A DNA stretch of 64,000 nucleotides from Mesorhizobium amorphae CCNWGS0123 (GTDB lineage Bacteria; Pseudomonadota; Alphaproteobacteria; Rhizobiales; Rhizobiaceae). The notes under the pieces were generated by a model. It did not search any database. It was not told the origin of the DNA and saw only the letters and a list, made by a program, of their open reading frames with translations. Positions 1-9,556 of this stretch are shown piece after piece; the first letter of the stretch is position 1; each line of letters begins with the position of its first letter. Made by a program: the position numbers and the translations under genes. Location: contig NZ_CP015318.1 in the NCBI RefSeq assembly GCF_001686985.1, forward strand, positions 1,734,001 to 1,798,000, read 5' to 3'.

Positions 1-39
1 AGACAGTTTCCGATAAATCAGAAGGTGCGAGGATTCGGG

Positions 40-1035
40 ATGGCGGTTTTGGTAACGGGCGGCGCCGGCTATATCGGCAGCCACATGGTCTGGGAGCTTC
101 TGGATGCGGGCGAGAGCGTGGTCGTGCTCGACCGGCTTTCGACCGGCTTCGAATGGGCGGTTGCGCCCGAGGCGAAGCTCGTCGTCGGCGATGTCGCCGA
201 CAGGGAACTGGTCGGTTCGATCATTAGAGACAATCATGTCGATGCGATCATCCATTTCGCTGGCTCGATCGTGGTTCCCGAATCGGTCGCCGATCCGCTC
301 GGCTACTACGAAAATAACACCTGCAAGACACGCACGCTGATCGAGACCGCGGTCCGCGAAGGCGTCCCCAATTTCATCTTTTCCTCGACCGCCGCCGTCT
401 ATGGCGGCGCCGGGCTGGAGCCGGTGCGCGAGGACGCCAGCCTGGCGCCGGTATCGCCCTACGGCCTGTCCAAGCTGATGAGCGAATGGATGCTGCGCGA
501 TGCGGCGATCGCGCATGGGCTGCGCTATACGGCGCTGCGCTACTTCAACGTTGCCGGCGCCGACCCCAGGGGCCGCACTGGCCAGTCGACGCCGGGCGCC
601 ACGCACCTGATCAAGGTTGCCTGCGAGACGGCGCTCGGCAAGCGGCCCTTCATGCAGGTGTTCGGCACCGACTATGCCACCCCGGATGGTACCTGCATGC
701 GCGATTACATCCATGTCAGCGACCTGGCGGCGGCGCATCGCCTGGCGCTGCAGCGGCTGCGCGCAGGGGGACAAAGCCTCGTCGCCAATTGCGGCTACAG
801 CCACGGCTATTCCGTGCTCGAAGTCATCGACAGCGTGCGCCGCGCCTTCGGCCATGATTTCGAGGTGAAGATGGGCGATCGCCGCCCTGGCGACGCCGCC
901 GCCATAGTCGCCAATTCGGAGCTTGCGCGTGCGGAACTCGGCTGGACGCCGCAGCGCGACGACCTCGACCTGATCGTCGCCGATGCGCTTGCCTGGGAGC
1001 GGATCCTGAGCGGCAAGAACGCCGCACGCGGCTGA
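40..1035 (+). CDS. galE: UDP-glucose 4-epimerase
   Basis: Interconverts UDP-glucose and UDP-galactose in the cytoplasm, feeding exopolysaccharide and LPS synthesis. The 331-residue protein has the extended-SDR plan: NAD-binding GGAGYIGSH at residues 7-15, a catalytic SST at 115-117, and the Y141-x-x-x-K145 pair in SPYGLSK. The length is normal for the family (about 330-340). The ATG at 40 is preferred over the in-frame GTG at 25 because GAGGA at 29-33 sits 6 bases upstream of it. The gene precedes a D-amino-acid module on the same strand but with an 89-base gap, so co-transcription is uncertain. Other sugar-nucleotide epimerases are possible, but similarity to GalE is strong throughout. Confidence 0.93.
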   Translation: MAVLVTGGAGYIGSHMVWELLDAGESVVVLDRLSTGFEWAVAPEAKLVVGDVADRELVGSIIRDNHVDAIIHFAGSIVVPESVADPLGYYENNTCKTRTLIETAVREGVPNFIFSSTAAVYGGAGLEPVREDASLAPVSPYGLSKLMSEWMLRDAAIAHGLRYTALRYFNVAGADPRGRTGQSTPGATHLIKVACETALGKRPFMQVFGTDYATPDGTCMRDYIHVSDLAAAHRLALQRLRAGGQSLVANCGYSHGYSVLEVIDSVRRAFGHDFEVKMGDRRPGDAAAIVANSELARAELGWTPQRDDLDLIVADALAWERILSGKNAARG

Positions 1036-1124
1036 AGGGCTCGTCCCGCGCTCGCTAAAGCGCTATTGAAGGGCTTCGCGGCGGAGCGTGGAGGCGCTTT
1101 GGCCGTTGAGATTTGGGGGGCGGC

Positions 1125-2375
1125 ATGAAAATACTGGTACTCGGCGCAGGTGTTGTCGGCACGGCGGCGGCCTACTATCTGGCCAACGACGGCCACGAGG
1201 TGACGGTGATCGAGCGCCATCCGGCGCCGGCGCGCGGCACCAGCCAGTCGAATGCCGGTCTGGTGTCGCCAGGCGACGCCACCGCCTGGGCCTCGCCGGC
1301 GGCGCTGAAAACGTTCCTGCGCGCGCTCTATAACCACGATCTCGGCATCAAGGTGCGGCTGCGCTTCGATCCGTACTTCCTCGCCTGGAGCATGCGTTTC
1401 CTGCGCCAGTGCACGGTATCGCGCCTGCGCGCCAACAGTCAGGTCAAATTGCGTCTGGCGCTCTATTCGCGCGACTGCATCAATGCGCTTTCGGCCGATA
1501 CCGGCATCCACTATGACGAGCGCAAGAAGGGCATCCTCTATTTCTTCCGCTCACAGCACAGCCTCGACACCGGCACCGACAATTACCGTTTTCTCGCCCA
1601 ACATGGCCTGCCGATCGAGATCGTCGGCCGCGACCGCCTGATCGAGCTCGAGCCCGGCCTTGCCGATGCGAAGGACAAGATCGCCGGCGGCGTCTATTCG
1701 CCGATCGACCAGACCGGCGATTCCCGGCAATTCGTCGAAAAACTCGCCGCCCACGCCGCCGAAAAACTCGGCGTGAAGTTTCTCCACGGCACGACGGTCG
1801 AAGGCCTCGACATCGAAGGCGATCGTGTGCGTACGGTGATGACGTCGGCCGGACCGGTCTCCGGCGACGCCGTCGTTATCTCGATGGGGCCGGAAAGCGG
1901 CCTGCTTGGTCGCCGCTACGGCATCGACCTGCCGGTCTATCCGGTGAAAGGCTACACCGCGACCATTCCCCTGGAGGATGAGAGCAAGGGGCCGACCATG
2001 GGCGGCGCCGACGAGGACCAGCTGATTGCCTACTCCCGGCTCGGCAACCGGCTGCGGCTTGCCTCGACGGCCGAATTCACCGGCTTCGACCGCACGTATC
2101 GGCCACGTGACTTCGCCGCCATGTTCAGGACCGGCAAGGAGCTTTTCCCCGGCGCCTTCGACGAGAAGAAGGCCGAACTCTGGGCAGGTCTGCGGCCGAT
2201 GATGCCGAATTCGGTGCCGGTCATCGGCCAGGCGCGCTACGCGAACCTCTATCTCGACACCGGCCACGGCCATGTCGGCTGGACCATGGCCTGCGGCTCC
2301 GGAAAATTCCTTGCCGACATCGTCGCCGGCCGCGAACCGGAGATCGACCCGCAAGGGCTGGTCTACAGGAACTGA
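1125..2375 (+). CDS. dadA: D-amino-acid dehydrogenase (FAD-dependent, DadA family)
   Basis: Membrane-associated flavoenzyme family that oxidatively deaminates D-amino acids to 2-oxo acids and passes electrons to the respiratory chain. The 416-residue protein opens with an FAD Rossmann motif (GAGVVG, residues 7-12) and shows the DAO-type C-terminal block GLRPMMPNSVPVIG followed by TGHGHVGWTMACGSG. The ATG at 1125 follows a G-rich tract; an in-frame TTG at 1113 gives 4 extra residues and is less likely. Only 3 bases separate it from the racemase-fusion gene downstream, so the two are probably co-transcribed. The pair resembles dadA-dadX logic: a racemase makes the D-isomer and the dehydrogenase consumes it. 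Substrate specificity cannot be read from sequence. Confidence 0.88.
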   Translation: MKILVLGAGVVGTAAAYYLANDGHEVTVIERHPAPARGTSQSNAGLVSPGDATAWASPAALKTFLRALYNHDLGIKVRLRFDPYFLAWSMRFLRQCTVSRLRANSQVKLRLALYSRDCINALSADTGIHYDERKKGILYFFRSQHSLDTGTDNYRFLAQHGLPIEIVGRDRLIELEPGLADAKDKIAGGVYSPIDQTGDSRQFVEKLAAHAAEKLGVKFLHGTTVEGLDIEGDRVRTVMTSAGPVSGDAVVISMGPESGLLGRRYGIDLPVYPVKGYTATIPLEDESKGPTMGGADEDQLIAYSRLGNRLRLASTAEFTGFDRTYRPRDFAAMFRTGKELFPGAFDEKKAELWAGLRPMMPNSVPVIGQARYANLYLDTGHGHVGWTMACGSGKFLADIVAGREPEIDPQGLVYRN

Positions 2376-2378
2376 GCG

Positions 2379-4205
2379 ATGTCGGGACCGCAAGTCGCCA
2401 TCGACCTTGGCCGCATCGAGCGCAACGCCCGCACCGTCGTCGAGCGCTGCGCGCTCTCCGGCATCAAGGTCTTCGGTGTTACCAAAGGCACGTGCGGCAT
2501 GCCGCAGGTGGCGCGCGCCATGCTGCGCGGCGGTGTCACCGGCATTGCGGAATCGCGCTTCGAGAACATCCGCCGGCTGCGAGACAGCGGCATCAATGCC
2601 CCGATCATGCTGCTGCGCAGCCCGCCGGTCGCCCGCGTCGAGGAGGTGGTGCGCAGCGTCGACATCAGCCTGCAATCCGAACTCACCATCATCCGCGAGA
2701 TCGCCCGCATCGCCGAGCGCATGGGCCGCGTCCACGACATCATGCTGATGATCGACCTCGGCGATCTCAGGGAGGGCATCTGGCCGAACGATCTCGTCCC
2801 CACGGTCGAGCAGATTCTTGAAATGAAGGGCGTGCGCATCGCAGGCATCGGCACCAATCTCGGCTGTTTCGGTGCCATCATGCCGACGGAGGAGAATCTC
2901 GGCCAGCTTGTCGCCCACGCCTACAAGACCGAGCGCCTGTCCGGCAAGAGCCTCGACTGGATCTCGGGCGGCGCCTCGTCGTCGCTGCCGCTGCTGCTCG
3001 AGGGACGGCTGCCAGCCGGCATCAACAATCTCAGGGTCGGCGAAGCGATCCTGCAAGGCGGCGTCGAAACCTTCCGCGACACGCCGTGGGACGAACTCGA
3101 ACCCGATGCCTGCCGGCTGACCAGCGACATCATCGAGGTCAAGCTGAAGCCGTCGCGGCCTATCGGCCAATCCGGCTATGACGCTTTCGGCAATCAACCG
3201 GTCTTCCCCGACGAAGGCGATCGGCTGCGCGCCATCGCCAATATCGGCCGCGAGGACGTGCTGGTCGAAGGACTGGTGCCGATCACCAAGGGCATGCGCG
3301 TGCTCGGCGCCTCCAGCGACCATCTGCTGCTCGACGTGGCCGATGCCGATCCGCCGCCCGCCGTCGGCGACCGCGTCGCCTTCCACATGAGCTATGGCGC
3401 CATGTTGATGGCGATGACTTCGGAATATGTCGAAAAGGCCCCGATGCACGATGTCGAGGACTATTCCGGCCGCAAGATGGTGTCGATCTCGGCCGAGCCG
3501 GCGGCGGCCGGCATCGTGGCGCGCGAGGCGACCGGCGCCCGGCTGGAGGCGATGAATTTCGACGTCGTCGAACTGGCCGATGTCGAGCGGCCGCCATCCG
3601 GCCTGATCCGGCTGACCGTCGGCGCCGATCGTCGCAATGCCTACAAGGCGCTGGCGGCGACGGCGCGCGCCACGCATTCCTTCGGCCTGATCTGGATCGA
3701 TTCCATCGCCGCGCTGATGCCGGAGGACGAGGACGGCATCGACCTGCCGGAGGTTTCTGTGCTGGCGCGCGCGCTCGGCCTTGATCATAAGCCGGGCGCC
3801 TTGCAGCCGCAGCTGTCGCCGGAAAATGTCGTCATTGTCGGCCTGCGTCACGCCGATCCGGCCGAGGCGCGGGTGCTGAACGATTCGCGCGTTTCCGCCT
3901 TCACAATGACCGACGTCGATGCCATGGGCATGCGCGACGTGATGCGCGAAGCCATCCACATCGCCTCCTCGGGTACACAGGGTTTTCACGTCAGCTATGC
4001 GCCCACCGTCACCGAGTTCGCCGGCTGGGCGGCGGGCTCAGGCGGCATCACCGTGCGCGAAACGCATCAGGCTATGGAGACCATCGCGCTGTCCGGCGGG
4101 CTGCTGTCGATGGATGTGTCCGGGCTGACGGCCGAACTCGAACCGAGGCTGGCGACGGAAACGATCAACTTCGTCATGTCGGCCTTCGGCAAGCGGATCC
4201 TTTAA
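2379..4205 (+). CDS. Ornithine/alanine racemase-like PLP barrel fused to an arginase-like domain without metal ligands
   Basis: 608 residues in two parts. Residues 1-365 form a fold-type III PLP barrel like YhfX/ornithine racemase: the PLP lysine is K36 in GVTKGTCG, followed by an IDLGDLREG strand and the phosphate-binding SGGASSSLP segment (197-204). Residues 370-608 follow the ureohydrolase (arginase/agmatinase) plan, including a VGLRHADPAEAR strand, a VDAMGMRDVMREAI helix, ITVRETHQAM and a final MDV...LEP...TETINFVMSAF block. Every manganese-binding motif is altered: GGDHS is GADRR (415-419), DAHAD is DSIAA (441-445) and the SxDxDxxDP strand is HVSYAPTV. The second domain is therefore probably non-catalytic and may bind a basic amino acid or mediate assembly. 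It lies 3 bases after the D-amino-acid dehydrogenase. The substrate (ornithine, arginine, lysine or alanine) is unproven. Confidence 0.82.
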   Translation: MSGPQVAIDLGRIERNARTVVERCALSGIKVFGVTKGTCGMPQVARAMLRGGVTGIAESRFENIRRLRDSGINAPIMLLRSPPVARVEEVVRSVDISLQSELTIIREIARIAERMGRVHDIMLMIDLGDLREGIWPNDLVPTVEQILEMKGVRIAGIGTNLGCFGAIMPTEENLGQLVAHAYKTERLSGKSLDWISGGASSSLPLLLEGRLPAGINNLRVGEAILQGGVETFRDTPWDELEPDACRLTSDIIEVKLKPSRPIGQSGYDAFGNQPVFPDEGDRLRAIANIGREDVLVEGLVPITKGMRVLGASSDHLLLDVADADPPPAVGDRVAFHMSYGAMLMAMTSEYVEKAPMHDVEDYSGRKMVSISAEPAAAGIVAREATGARLEAMNFDVVELADVERPPSGLIRLTVGADRRNAYKALAATARATHSFGLIWIDSIAALMPEDEDGIDLPEVSVLARALGLDHKPGALQPQLSPENVVIVGLRHADPAEARVLNDSRVSAFTMTDVDAMGMRDVMREAIHIASSGTQGFHVSYAPTVTEFAGWAAGSGGITVRETHQAMETIALSGGLLSMDVSGLTAELEPRLATETINFVMSAFGKRIL

Positions 4206-4251
4206 GCATGATCCCGAAAAGTGGACACCGGTTTTCGGAAAAGATCATGCT
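4205..4251. repeat. Rhizobial intergenic palindrome between convergent genes
   Basis: The arms AGCATGATC (4205-4213) and GATCATGCT (4243-4251) are perfect inverted repeats, with an inner pair CCGAAAA/TTTTCGG (4214-4220 and 4232-4238). Palindromes of this type (GCATGATC...GATCATGC) are dispersed widely in Rhizobiales genomes. It lies exactly between the racemase-fusion gene and rhaK, which converge, so it may act as a bidirectional terminator or mRNA stabiliser, although no clear U-tract is present. Confidence 0.75.
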
Positions 4252-4260
4252 CAAGAAATA

Positions 4261-5628
4261 TCAGCTCGCGTCGACCGCTGCTCGCCATGCGCGCGCATAG
4301 TCGGCCCATGCGAGATCATCAGGCGGTTTCGTTGTTTCGCCCTTGCTTCCAACCGCGCCGCGATCGGTCGCCAAAAGGGCGGCGCCGATGCTGGTGCCGG
4401 TCGCGGCTTCTGAGGCGATGACTGGCCGCGCCGTCGCGGCCGCGAGCATGCGGGTGAACAGCCGGTTGCGGGCGAAGGGGCCCTCGACGATCGCCGGACC
4501 ATCGCGGCCGATCAGGCCCAGACAAGTCGCCGTCATCAGCGCCAGATAGAACGAGATAGCAACGAAGTGCTGGCCGTCGGTGACGTCCTCGGCAGCAAGC
4601 CATTGCGCGGCGTGATGCGGATAGGGCCCCGAGCCTTGCTGGGTCGAGGGCAGCAGCAATGTCTTGCGAGCCAGCACGGCGGCAACGTCGGCCTCGCTCC
4701 AGTCCTGCGCATACCCCTCAGTCAGCAGTGAAAACTCACGTCCGCCCATGAAGCGCGCCGAAGGCACGGGATTGCCGAGCGCGTTGACATTGACCAGCGT
4801 GTCACGCGCCGCATCGAGCGCCACCTTGTTGCCGCCGACTGCCATCGACACCACCCAGGTGCCCGTCGAGACGACCGAGAAGGGCGGCCGATCGGCGATG
4901 AGATGCGGCAGCAGCGAGGCATTGGAATCGTGCAGCCCGCAAAACACCGGCGTCTGCGGGTCGAGCCCGGTTTGTTGCGCAAGGGCAGGCAGGATCGGCC
5001 CCAGCCGGTCCTTCGCCGGGCGCACCGGCGCCATCAGCCGGCGCCAGCCCATCCGGTCGACCAGCGACGAGAAATCGGCCTGCCACGGGTCCCACAGATC
5101 GGTGTGGCAGCCGAGCGAGGTCACCTCGTTGGCGGCAACTCCGGTCAGCCGAAAGGCCCAGTATTGCGGGTACATGAGGACGGCGGTGGCCCGGGCGAAT
5201 TCGGCCGCAAAGCGCTTCTGCTGCCAGAACAATTGCGCCCCGATGTTGAGGCCACCCGGCAGCCGCGGCGTGCCCGTCTCGGCAAAGGGCGGACGGATTG
5301 CATCGTAGTCGCCGGCAAACGCGTCTGGTCCGACAAATTCATAGTCGAGCACCGGCAGCGCCAGGCCGCCTTCGGCGTCGACCAGAACCGCCGTCGCACC
5401 ATGGGTGGTGATCGAGATGGCGTCGACGCGCTGCTCGCGATGGATCGCGGCGAGGCTGTCGAGGATGAAGGCCCAGAGAGCCTCGACATCGTGATGCGGG
5501 TAGGGGCCATCTGTGGAGGCCGCGTTGGCGATACGGTGCAGCGCGACCTCGCGCACGGTCGTGAGATCGACCAGCGCCACCTTGGCGTTGGTCTTGCCGA
5601 TATCGATGACGGCGATGTGGCGGATCAT
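4261..5628 (-). CDS. rhaK: FGGY-family sugar kinase of the rhamnose operon
   Basis: Predicted to phosphorylate the rhamnose pathway sugar in the cytoplasm; in Rhizobium leguminosarum the equivalent RhaK is also required for ABC-mediated rhamnose uptake. The 455-residue protein has the FGGY/ASKHA fold, with an N-terminal phosphate loop [13 protein letters not shown], a THGATAVL strand, and the C-terminal adenosine segment with EGPFARN and [10 protein letters not shown]. It is the last gene of the minus-strand operon, and its ATG overlaps the rhaU stop codon by 4 bases, indicating translational coupling. Function rests on gene order as well as family, because FGGY kinases vary in substrate. Confidence 0.88.
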   Translation of the reverse strand: MIRHIAVIDIGKTNAKVALVDLTTVREVALHRIANAASTDGPYPHHDVEALWAFILDSLAAIHREQRVDAISITTHGATAVLVDAEGGLALPVLDYEFVGPDAFAGDYDAIRPPFAETGTPRLPGGLNIGAQLFWQQKRFAAEFARATAVLMYPQYWAFRLTGVAANEVTSLGCHTDLWDPWQADFSSLVDRMGWRRLMAPVRPAKDRLGPILPALAQQTGLDPQTPVFCGLHDSNASLLPHLIADRPPFSVVSTGTWVVSMAVGGNKVALDAARDTLVNVNALGNPVPSARFMGGREFSLLTEGYAQDWSEADVAAVLARKTLLLPSTQQGSGPYPHHAAQWLAAEDVTDGQHFVAISFYLALMTATCLGLIGRDGPAIVEGPFARNRLFTRMLAAATARPVIASEAATGTSIGAALLATDRGAVGSKGETTKPPDDLAWADYARAWRAAVDAS

Positions 5629-5939
5629 GCCATATGGAACATGGTTTCCAGTGGCACCGCCACCGGTTCGTTGTCAGCCTTCGTTTCCATGACATCGGCC
5701 ATGTGCGCCCACCAGCGCTGCATCACAGGATGCTTCGGCAGGTCGGCCATGCCGTGGTCATCCTGTCGCCACAGCACGCCGAACAGGATGTTGGTCTCCT
5801 CGTCGAGATGGATCGAATAGTCGGACACCCCGGCCTGTTTCAGCAGCGCCACTAGCGACGGCCAGATCTCGTCATGGCGGCGCTTGTACTCGGCCTTCAT
5901 GCCGGGATTGAGCTTCATCTTGAAGGCGTATTTCTCCAT
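5625..5939 (-). CDS. rhaU: L-rhamnose mutarotase
   Basis: Interconverts the alpha and beta anomers of L-rhamnose so that the isomerase can use the imported sugar. The 104-residue protein is the usual size for the RhaM/RhaU dimeric alpha-beta barrel and has its characteristic residues: an N-terminal [20 protein letters not shown] (residues 8-27) with a conserved His, and the KHPVMQRWW motif near residue 70. The ATG at 5939 shares its A with the rhaQ TGA, and the 3' end overlaps rhaK by 4 bases, so it is translated as part of the operon. Confidence 0.93.
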   Translation of the reverse strand: MEKYAFKMKLNPGMKAEYKRRHDEIWPSLVALLKQAGVSDYSIHLDEETNILFGVLWRQDDHGMADLPKHPVMQRWWAHMADVMETKADNEPVAVPLETMFHMA

Positions 5940-6940
5940 CAGGCGAAGCGCCCCCCGCGCAGCCGCCGCCAGACGATCGGCAGCGCAATCACGATGATCA
6001 GCAACAGCCCGATGAAGATCGACATGACGATGCCCGGCACGTTGAGCAGGCCGAGGCCGAAGGTCACCAGCCCCATGATGAAGGCGGCAAGCACGACGCC
6101 CAAAATGCTGCCTGCGCCGCCGAGGATGCTGACGCCACCCAGCACCACCATGGTGATGGCCTCGAGCTCGTAGCCTTGCGCGATCGAAGGCCGCGTCGAG
6201 CCGAGACGCGAGGTGATCAGCACCGCGGCGATGCCCGACATCAGCCCGGTTAGGCAGAACAGGATGAATTTGATGCGATCGACGCGCACGCCGGAGAACT
6301 GTGCCGCCACCGGATTGTTGCCGATGGCAAAGACGCGCCGGCCGAAGCTCGTCCGGTGCAGCACGAACCAGTAGATGACGGCCGCAATGAGGAACAGCGC
6401 CAGCTCGAACGACACGACCCACCAGACATAGCCTTGGCCGAAGAAGGCGAAGCTCGCCGGATAGCCTTTGTAGGCCTGGTCGCCCAGCACGATGAAGGCG
6501 ACGCCGCGAAACAGGCTCATCGTGCCGATGGTGACGACGATGGAGGGCAAGCCGAGCCGGGTCACCAAGAGCCCGTTGAAGGCGCCGCAGCCGAGCCCGA
6601 CCGCGATGCCGATCAGGACAAGCGCCGGCGTGCCGGCGCCGGCCTGCACCGCCATGCCCATCATCGTTGACGCCAGCGCGATGATGGCGGCCACCGACAG
6701 GTCGATTTCGCCGGAAATGATCAGCAGCGCCATGGCGAGCGCGATCAGCGCCTTTTCGGTGAAGTTGAAGGTCAGGTCCGACAGCGACCACGGGTCGAGG
6801 AAATAGGGCGAGGCAAAGCTGTTGACGACAAAGATCGCGACCGCGACGACAACCAGCAGCGCTTCCCAGGAGAAGATCGCCGAAGAGAGCGGCTTGTCCA
6901 GCCGGTCCGGTATATGGCGCGGGGCAGGGGGGTCGGTCAT
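5939..6940 (-). CDS. rhaQ: Rhamnose ABC transporter permease
   Basis: One of two inner-membrane permeases of the rhamnose importer. The 333-residue protein has about eight to ten hydrophobic helices and the RbsC-type carbohydrate permease landmarks [13 protein letters not shown] (substrate-channel segment), [21 protein letters not shown], and the cytoplasmic [19 protein letters not shown] coupling loop. It overlaps rhaP by 4 bases and rhaU by 1 base. The short hydrophilic N-terminus is typical. Pairing with a second non-identical permease next to it implies a heterodimeric channel. Confidence 0.9.
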   Translation of the reverse strand: MTDPPAPRHIPDRLDKPLSSAIFSWEALLVVVAVAIFVVNSFASPYFLDPWSLSDLTFNFTEKALIALAMALLIISGEIDLSVAAIIALASTMMGMAVQAGAGTPALVLIGIAVGLGCGAFNGLLVTRLGLPSIVVTIGTMSLFRGVAFIVLGDQAYKGYPASFAFFGQGYVWWVVSFELALFLIAAVIYWFVLHRTSFGRRVFAIGNNPVAAQFSGVRVDRIKFILFCLTGLMSGIAAVLITSRLGSTRPSIAQGYELEAITMVVLGGVSILGGAGSILGVVLAAFIMGLVTFGLGLLNVPGIVMSIFIGLLLIIVIALPIVWRRLRGGRFA

Positions 6941-7914
6941 GCCGCTTCCGCCTTTCTGAGGATGATGCGGCCCTGTCGGCGTTCGCCACGCGCATTGAGC
7001 ACGACGGCCAAGATGATGGCGCTGCCCGAGATCGCCATCTGCCAGAAGGGCGAGATGTTGATGACCGGCAGCGCGTTGGAGATGATGCCGAGGAACAGCG
7101 CGCCGAGCACCGCGCCGCCGACCGAGCCGATGCCGCCGGCGATCGAGATGCCGCCGATGACGCAGGCCGCGATGATGTTGAGCTCATAGCCGTTGGCGAC
7201 CTCGACCGAGGCGATGACGTAACGCGAGATCCACAGATAGCCGGCAAGCCCACCGATCATACCGGAGATGCAGAAGACGATGAATTTTGTCCGGCCGACA
7301 TCGATGCCGGCATAGACCGACGCGGTCGGATTGACGCCGATGGCATAGATCGAGCGGCCGAGCGCGGTGCGCGTCATCACCAGGAAGAACAGCGCGATCA
7401 CCAGAAGCGCGATCCATGACAGCACTGGAATGCCGAGAAAGGCCGCGCGTTGAAAATTAATGAAATCGGCGCTCATCTGGTCGGCATTGACCCAGGCGCC
7501 GCCGGATATGACGAAGGTCGCGCCGCGATAGATGGTGAGCGTGCCCAGCGTCACCACGATCGAAGGGATGTTCAGCCGCCACACCAGCAAGCCGTTGATG
7601 GCGCCGAGCACCAGTCCGACTAGGAGGGCGATGACTATCAGCAGCGGAATCGGGATCGCCGGATGCGCTGCGTTGAGCATCGCCACCACCATCCCGGTGA
7701 AGCAGAGATTGGCAGCCATCGACAGGTCGATCGAGCGGGTCAGGATGACCACCATCTGCCCCAGCGCCAGGATCATCAGGATAGAAGTGTCGTTGAACAC
7801 CTGGCGCAGATTGCCCGGGTTGGCAAAGCCCGGGAAGCGCGTCGAGATCAGCCCGATCAGCATGGCGATGGCCGCCAGCAGCCAGATCTCGCGATACTTC
7901 AGAAAATTCTTCAT
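6937..7914 (-). CDS. rhaP: Rhamnose ABC transporter permease
   Basis: Second inner-membrane permease of the rhamnose importer, 325 residues, RbsC family. Visible landmarks are [36 protein letters not shown] and the EAA-like loop [19 protein letters not shown]. Its ATG overlaps the rhaT stop by 4 bases and its own stop overlaps the rhaQ start by 4 bases. It is clearly related to, but diverged from, RhaQ, as expected for a heterodimeric permease. Confidence 0.9.
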   Translation of the reverse strand: MKNFLKYREIWLLAAIAMLIGLISTRFPGFANPGNLRQVFNDTSILMILALGQMVVILTRSIDLSMAANLCFTGMVVAMLNAAHPAIPIPLLIVIALLVGLVLGAINGLLVWRLNIPSIVVTLGTLTIYRGATFVISGGAWVNADQMSADFINFQRAAFLGIPVLSWIALLVIALFFLVMTRTALGRSIYAIGVNPTASVYAGIDVGRTKFIVFCISGMIGGLAGYLWISRYVIASVEVANGYELNIIAACVIGGISIAGGIGSVGGAVLGALFLGIISNALPVINISPFWQMAISGSAIILAVVLNARGERRQGRIILRKAEAA

Positions 7915-9470
7915 GTCGCGATCCCCGCTGCTGTCCTCACCAGCGTCTCGGCGTCGAGCTCCTTGTTGTCATGCACCGCCGCGATACGGCCTTCGCGCAT
8001 GACGACGACGCGGTCGGACATGCCGAGGATCTCGGGCAGCTCGGACGACACCATGATCACCGACAGGCCCTGCGCCACCAGCTCGGCCATGAAGCCGTGC
8101 ACAGCGGCCTTGGAACCGATGTCGATGCCCTTGGTTGGCTCGTCGAGGATGATCACCTTGGGCGCGGTCGCCAGCCATTTGGCGATGACGATCTTCTGCT
8201 GGTTGCCGCCGGACAGCGTGCCGACATCCTGGCTGAGCGAGGAGGCACGCAAGTCCAGCCGCTCGGTATAGGAGCGGGCCAGCGCGAACTCGTCCGCCAG
8301 CCGAAGCATGCCGGATTTGGACGTGCGCTTGAGCGAGGGCAGGGAGACGTTCTGGAAGATCGGCAGGCCAATCACCACGCCCTGCTTGCCGCGCTCTTCC
8401 GGCACATAGACGATACCGGCGTCGATCGAGTCAGCCGCCGATTTCGGCGCGATTGTCTTTCCCTCGAGCGTGATCGTGCCGCTGCTGGTGCGGGTGATGC
8501 CCGATATCGCCTGCATCACCTCGCTGCGCCCGGCGCCGACAAGGCCGTAGAAGCCTAATATCTCGCCCTTGTGCAGTTCGAAGCCGATGTCGTCGAACTC
8601 GGTCGGATGCGACAGGCCGGCGACCGACAGCACCGGCGCGCCAATGTTGGCTTGGCGCTGCGGAAATATGTGGTCGACGTTGCGGCCGACCATCATGCGC
8701 ACGATCTGGCCCTGATCGGCGTCTTTGAGCAGGCCTTCGCCGATCATCTCGCCATCGCGGAACACGGTGTATCGATCGGCGATGCGGTAGATCTCGTCGA
8801 ACTTGTGGCTGATGAACAGGATCGCCTTGCCCTCGCTCTTGAGGAATTCGATGAGCAGGAACAGCTCCTCGATCTCCTTCATCGAAAGCGCCGCGGTCGG
8901 CTCGTCCATGATGACGATGCGTGCGTCGATCGACATGGCGCGGGCGACCGCGACCAGATGCTTGTTGGCGATGCCGAGATCCTTGAGGCGCGCGTCGGCG
9001 TCGATATGGCCCGCGCCCATCGTGCCCAGCACTTCGCGCGCGTTGCTGCGCATGGTGCGCCAGTCGATGGTGCCGAAGCGGGTGCGCGGCGCGTGGCCGA
9101 GGAAGATGTTCTCGGCAACCGAAAGGTCGTCGAACAGCACGGTTTCCTGATGGATGGCGGTGATGCCGTGGCCGAAGGCGGCATGAGCGCTGTGCAAGGC
9201 AACGGCCTCGCCGTCGATGCTGATCGTGCCGGCGTCGGGCTGGTAGATGCCGGTCATGATCTTGACCAGCGTCGACTTGCCGGCGCCATTCTCGCCGATC
9301 AGCGCCGTTACCTGTCCCGGGTAGAGCGACAGGCTGACATCGTGCAGCGCGCGTACACCGGGGAAACTCTTGGAGATGCCTGAAAGCGTCAGGCGCGGGG
9401 CAGAGGGCTCGGACGGGCCTGAGGGCTCGGGCCGTTCCGTCTCCAATTTGTGTTGGGCTGTCGTGTCCAT
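7911..9470 (-). CDS. rhaT: Rhamnose ABC transporter ATP-binding protein (dual ATPase)
   Basis: Energises rhamnose import from the cytoplasmic face. The 519-residue protein has two ABC ATPase domains in tandem like RbsA/XylG. The first (about residues 25-260) carries Walker A GENGAGKST and a Walker B in VIMDEPTAAL, but its signature region is degenerate. The second (about 270-510) lacks a consensus Walker A (GLVGAGRSEV) but has a clear LSGGNQQK signature and VIILDEPTKGID. This split of features is normal for the family. It is separated from rhaS by an 86-base gap with a strong hairpin, and it overlaps rhaP by 4 bases. Confidence 0.92.
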   Translation of the reverse strand: MDTTAQHKLETERPEPSGPSEPSAPRLTLSGISKSFPGVRALHDVSLSLYPGQVTALIGENGAGKSTLVKIMTGIYQPDAGTISIDGEAVALHSAHAAFGHGITAIHQETVLFDDLSVAENIFLGHAPRTRFGTIDWRTMRSNAREVLGTMGAGHIDADARLKDLGIANKHLVAVARAMSIDARIVIMDEPTAALSMKEIEELFLLIEFLKSEGKAILFISHKFDEIYRIADRYTVFRDGEMIGEGLLKDADQGQIVRMMVGRNVDHIFPQRQANIGAPVLSVAGLSHPTEFDDIGFELHKGEILGFYGLVGAGRSEVMQAISGITRTSSGTITLEGKTIAPKSAADSIDAGIVYVPEERGKQGVVIGLPIFQNVSLPSLKRTSKSGMLRLADEFALARSYTERLDLRASSLSQDVGTLSGGNQQKIVIAKWLATAPKVIILDEPTKGIDIGSKAAVHGFMAELVAQGLSVIMVSSELPEILGMSDRVVVMREGRIAAVHDNKELDAETLVRTAAGIAT

Positions 9471-9508
9471 ATCCGTATCAGGCCCTGTAGCAAGATCCGT
9501 TTGAAGAT

Positions 9509-9532
9509 GCGGCGGGGCGTGAGCCCCGCCGC
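9509..9532 (-). other. Strong intercistronic hairpin between rhaS and rhaT
   Basis: The arms GCGGCGGGGC (9509-9518) and GCCCCGCCGC (9523-9532) pair perfectly over 10 bases around a 4-base loop. No U-run follows on the minus strand, so it is unlikely to be a full terminator. Hairpins after a periplasmic-binding-protein gene commonly protect the upstream message from 3' decay, which gives more binding protein than transporter; that role here is an inference. Confidence 0.65.
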
Positions 9533-9556
9533 GTCAGCTTGGAGGGTGCCAGGATA

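Noticed and set aside
1551..3989. Very long open frame (over 800 codons) antisense to the D-amino-acid genes
   Set aside because: GC-rich codon bias keeps the opposite strand open. The encoded sequence is low-complexity (His/Asp/Arg/Gly), has no domain, and fully overlaps two clear genes.
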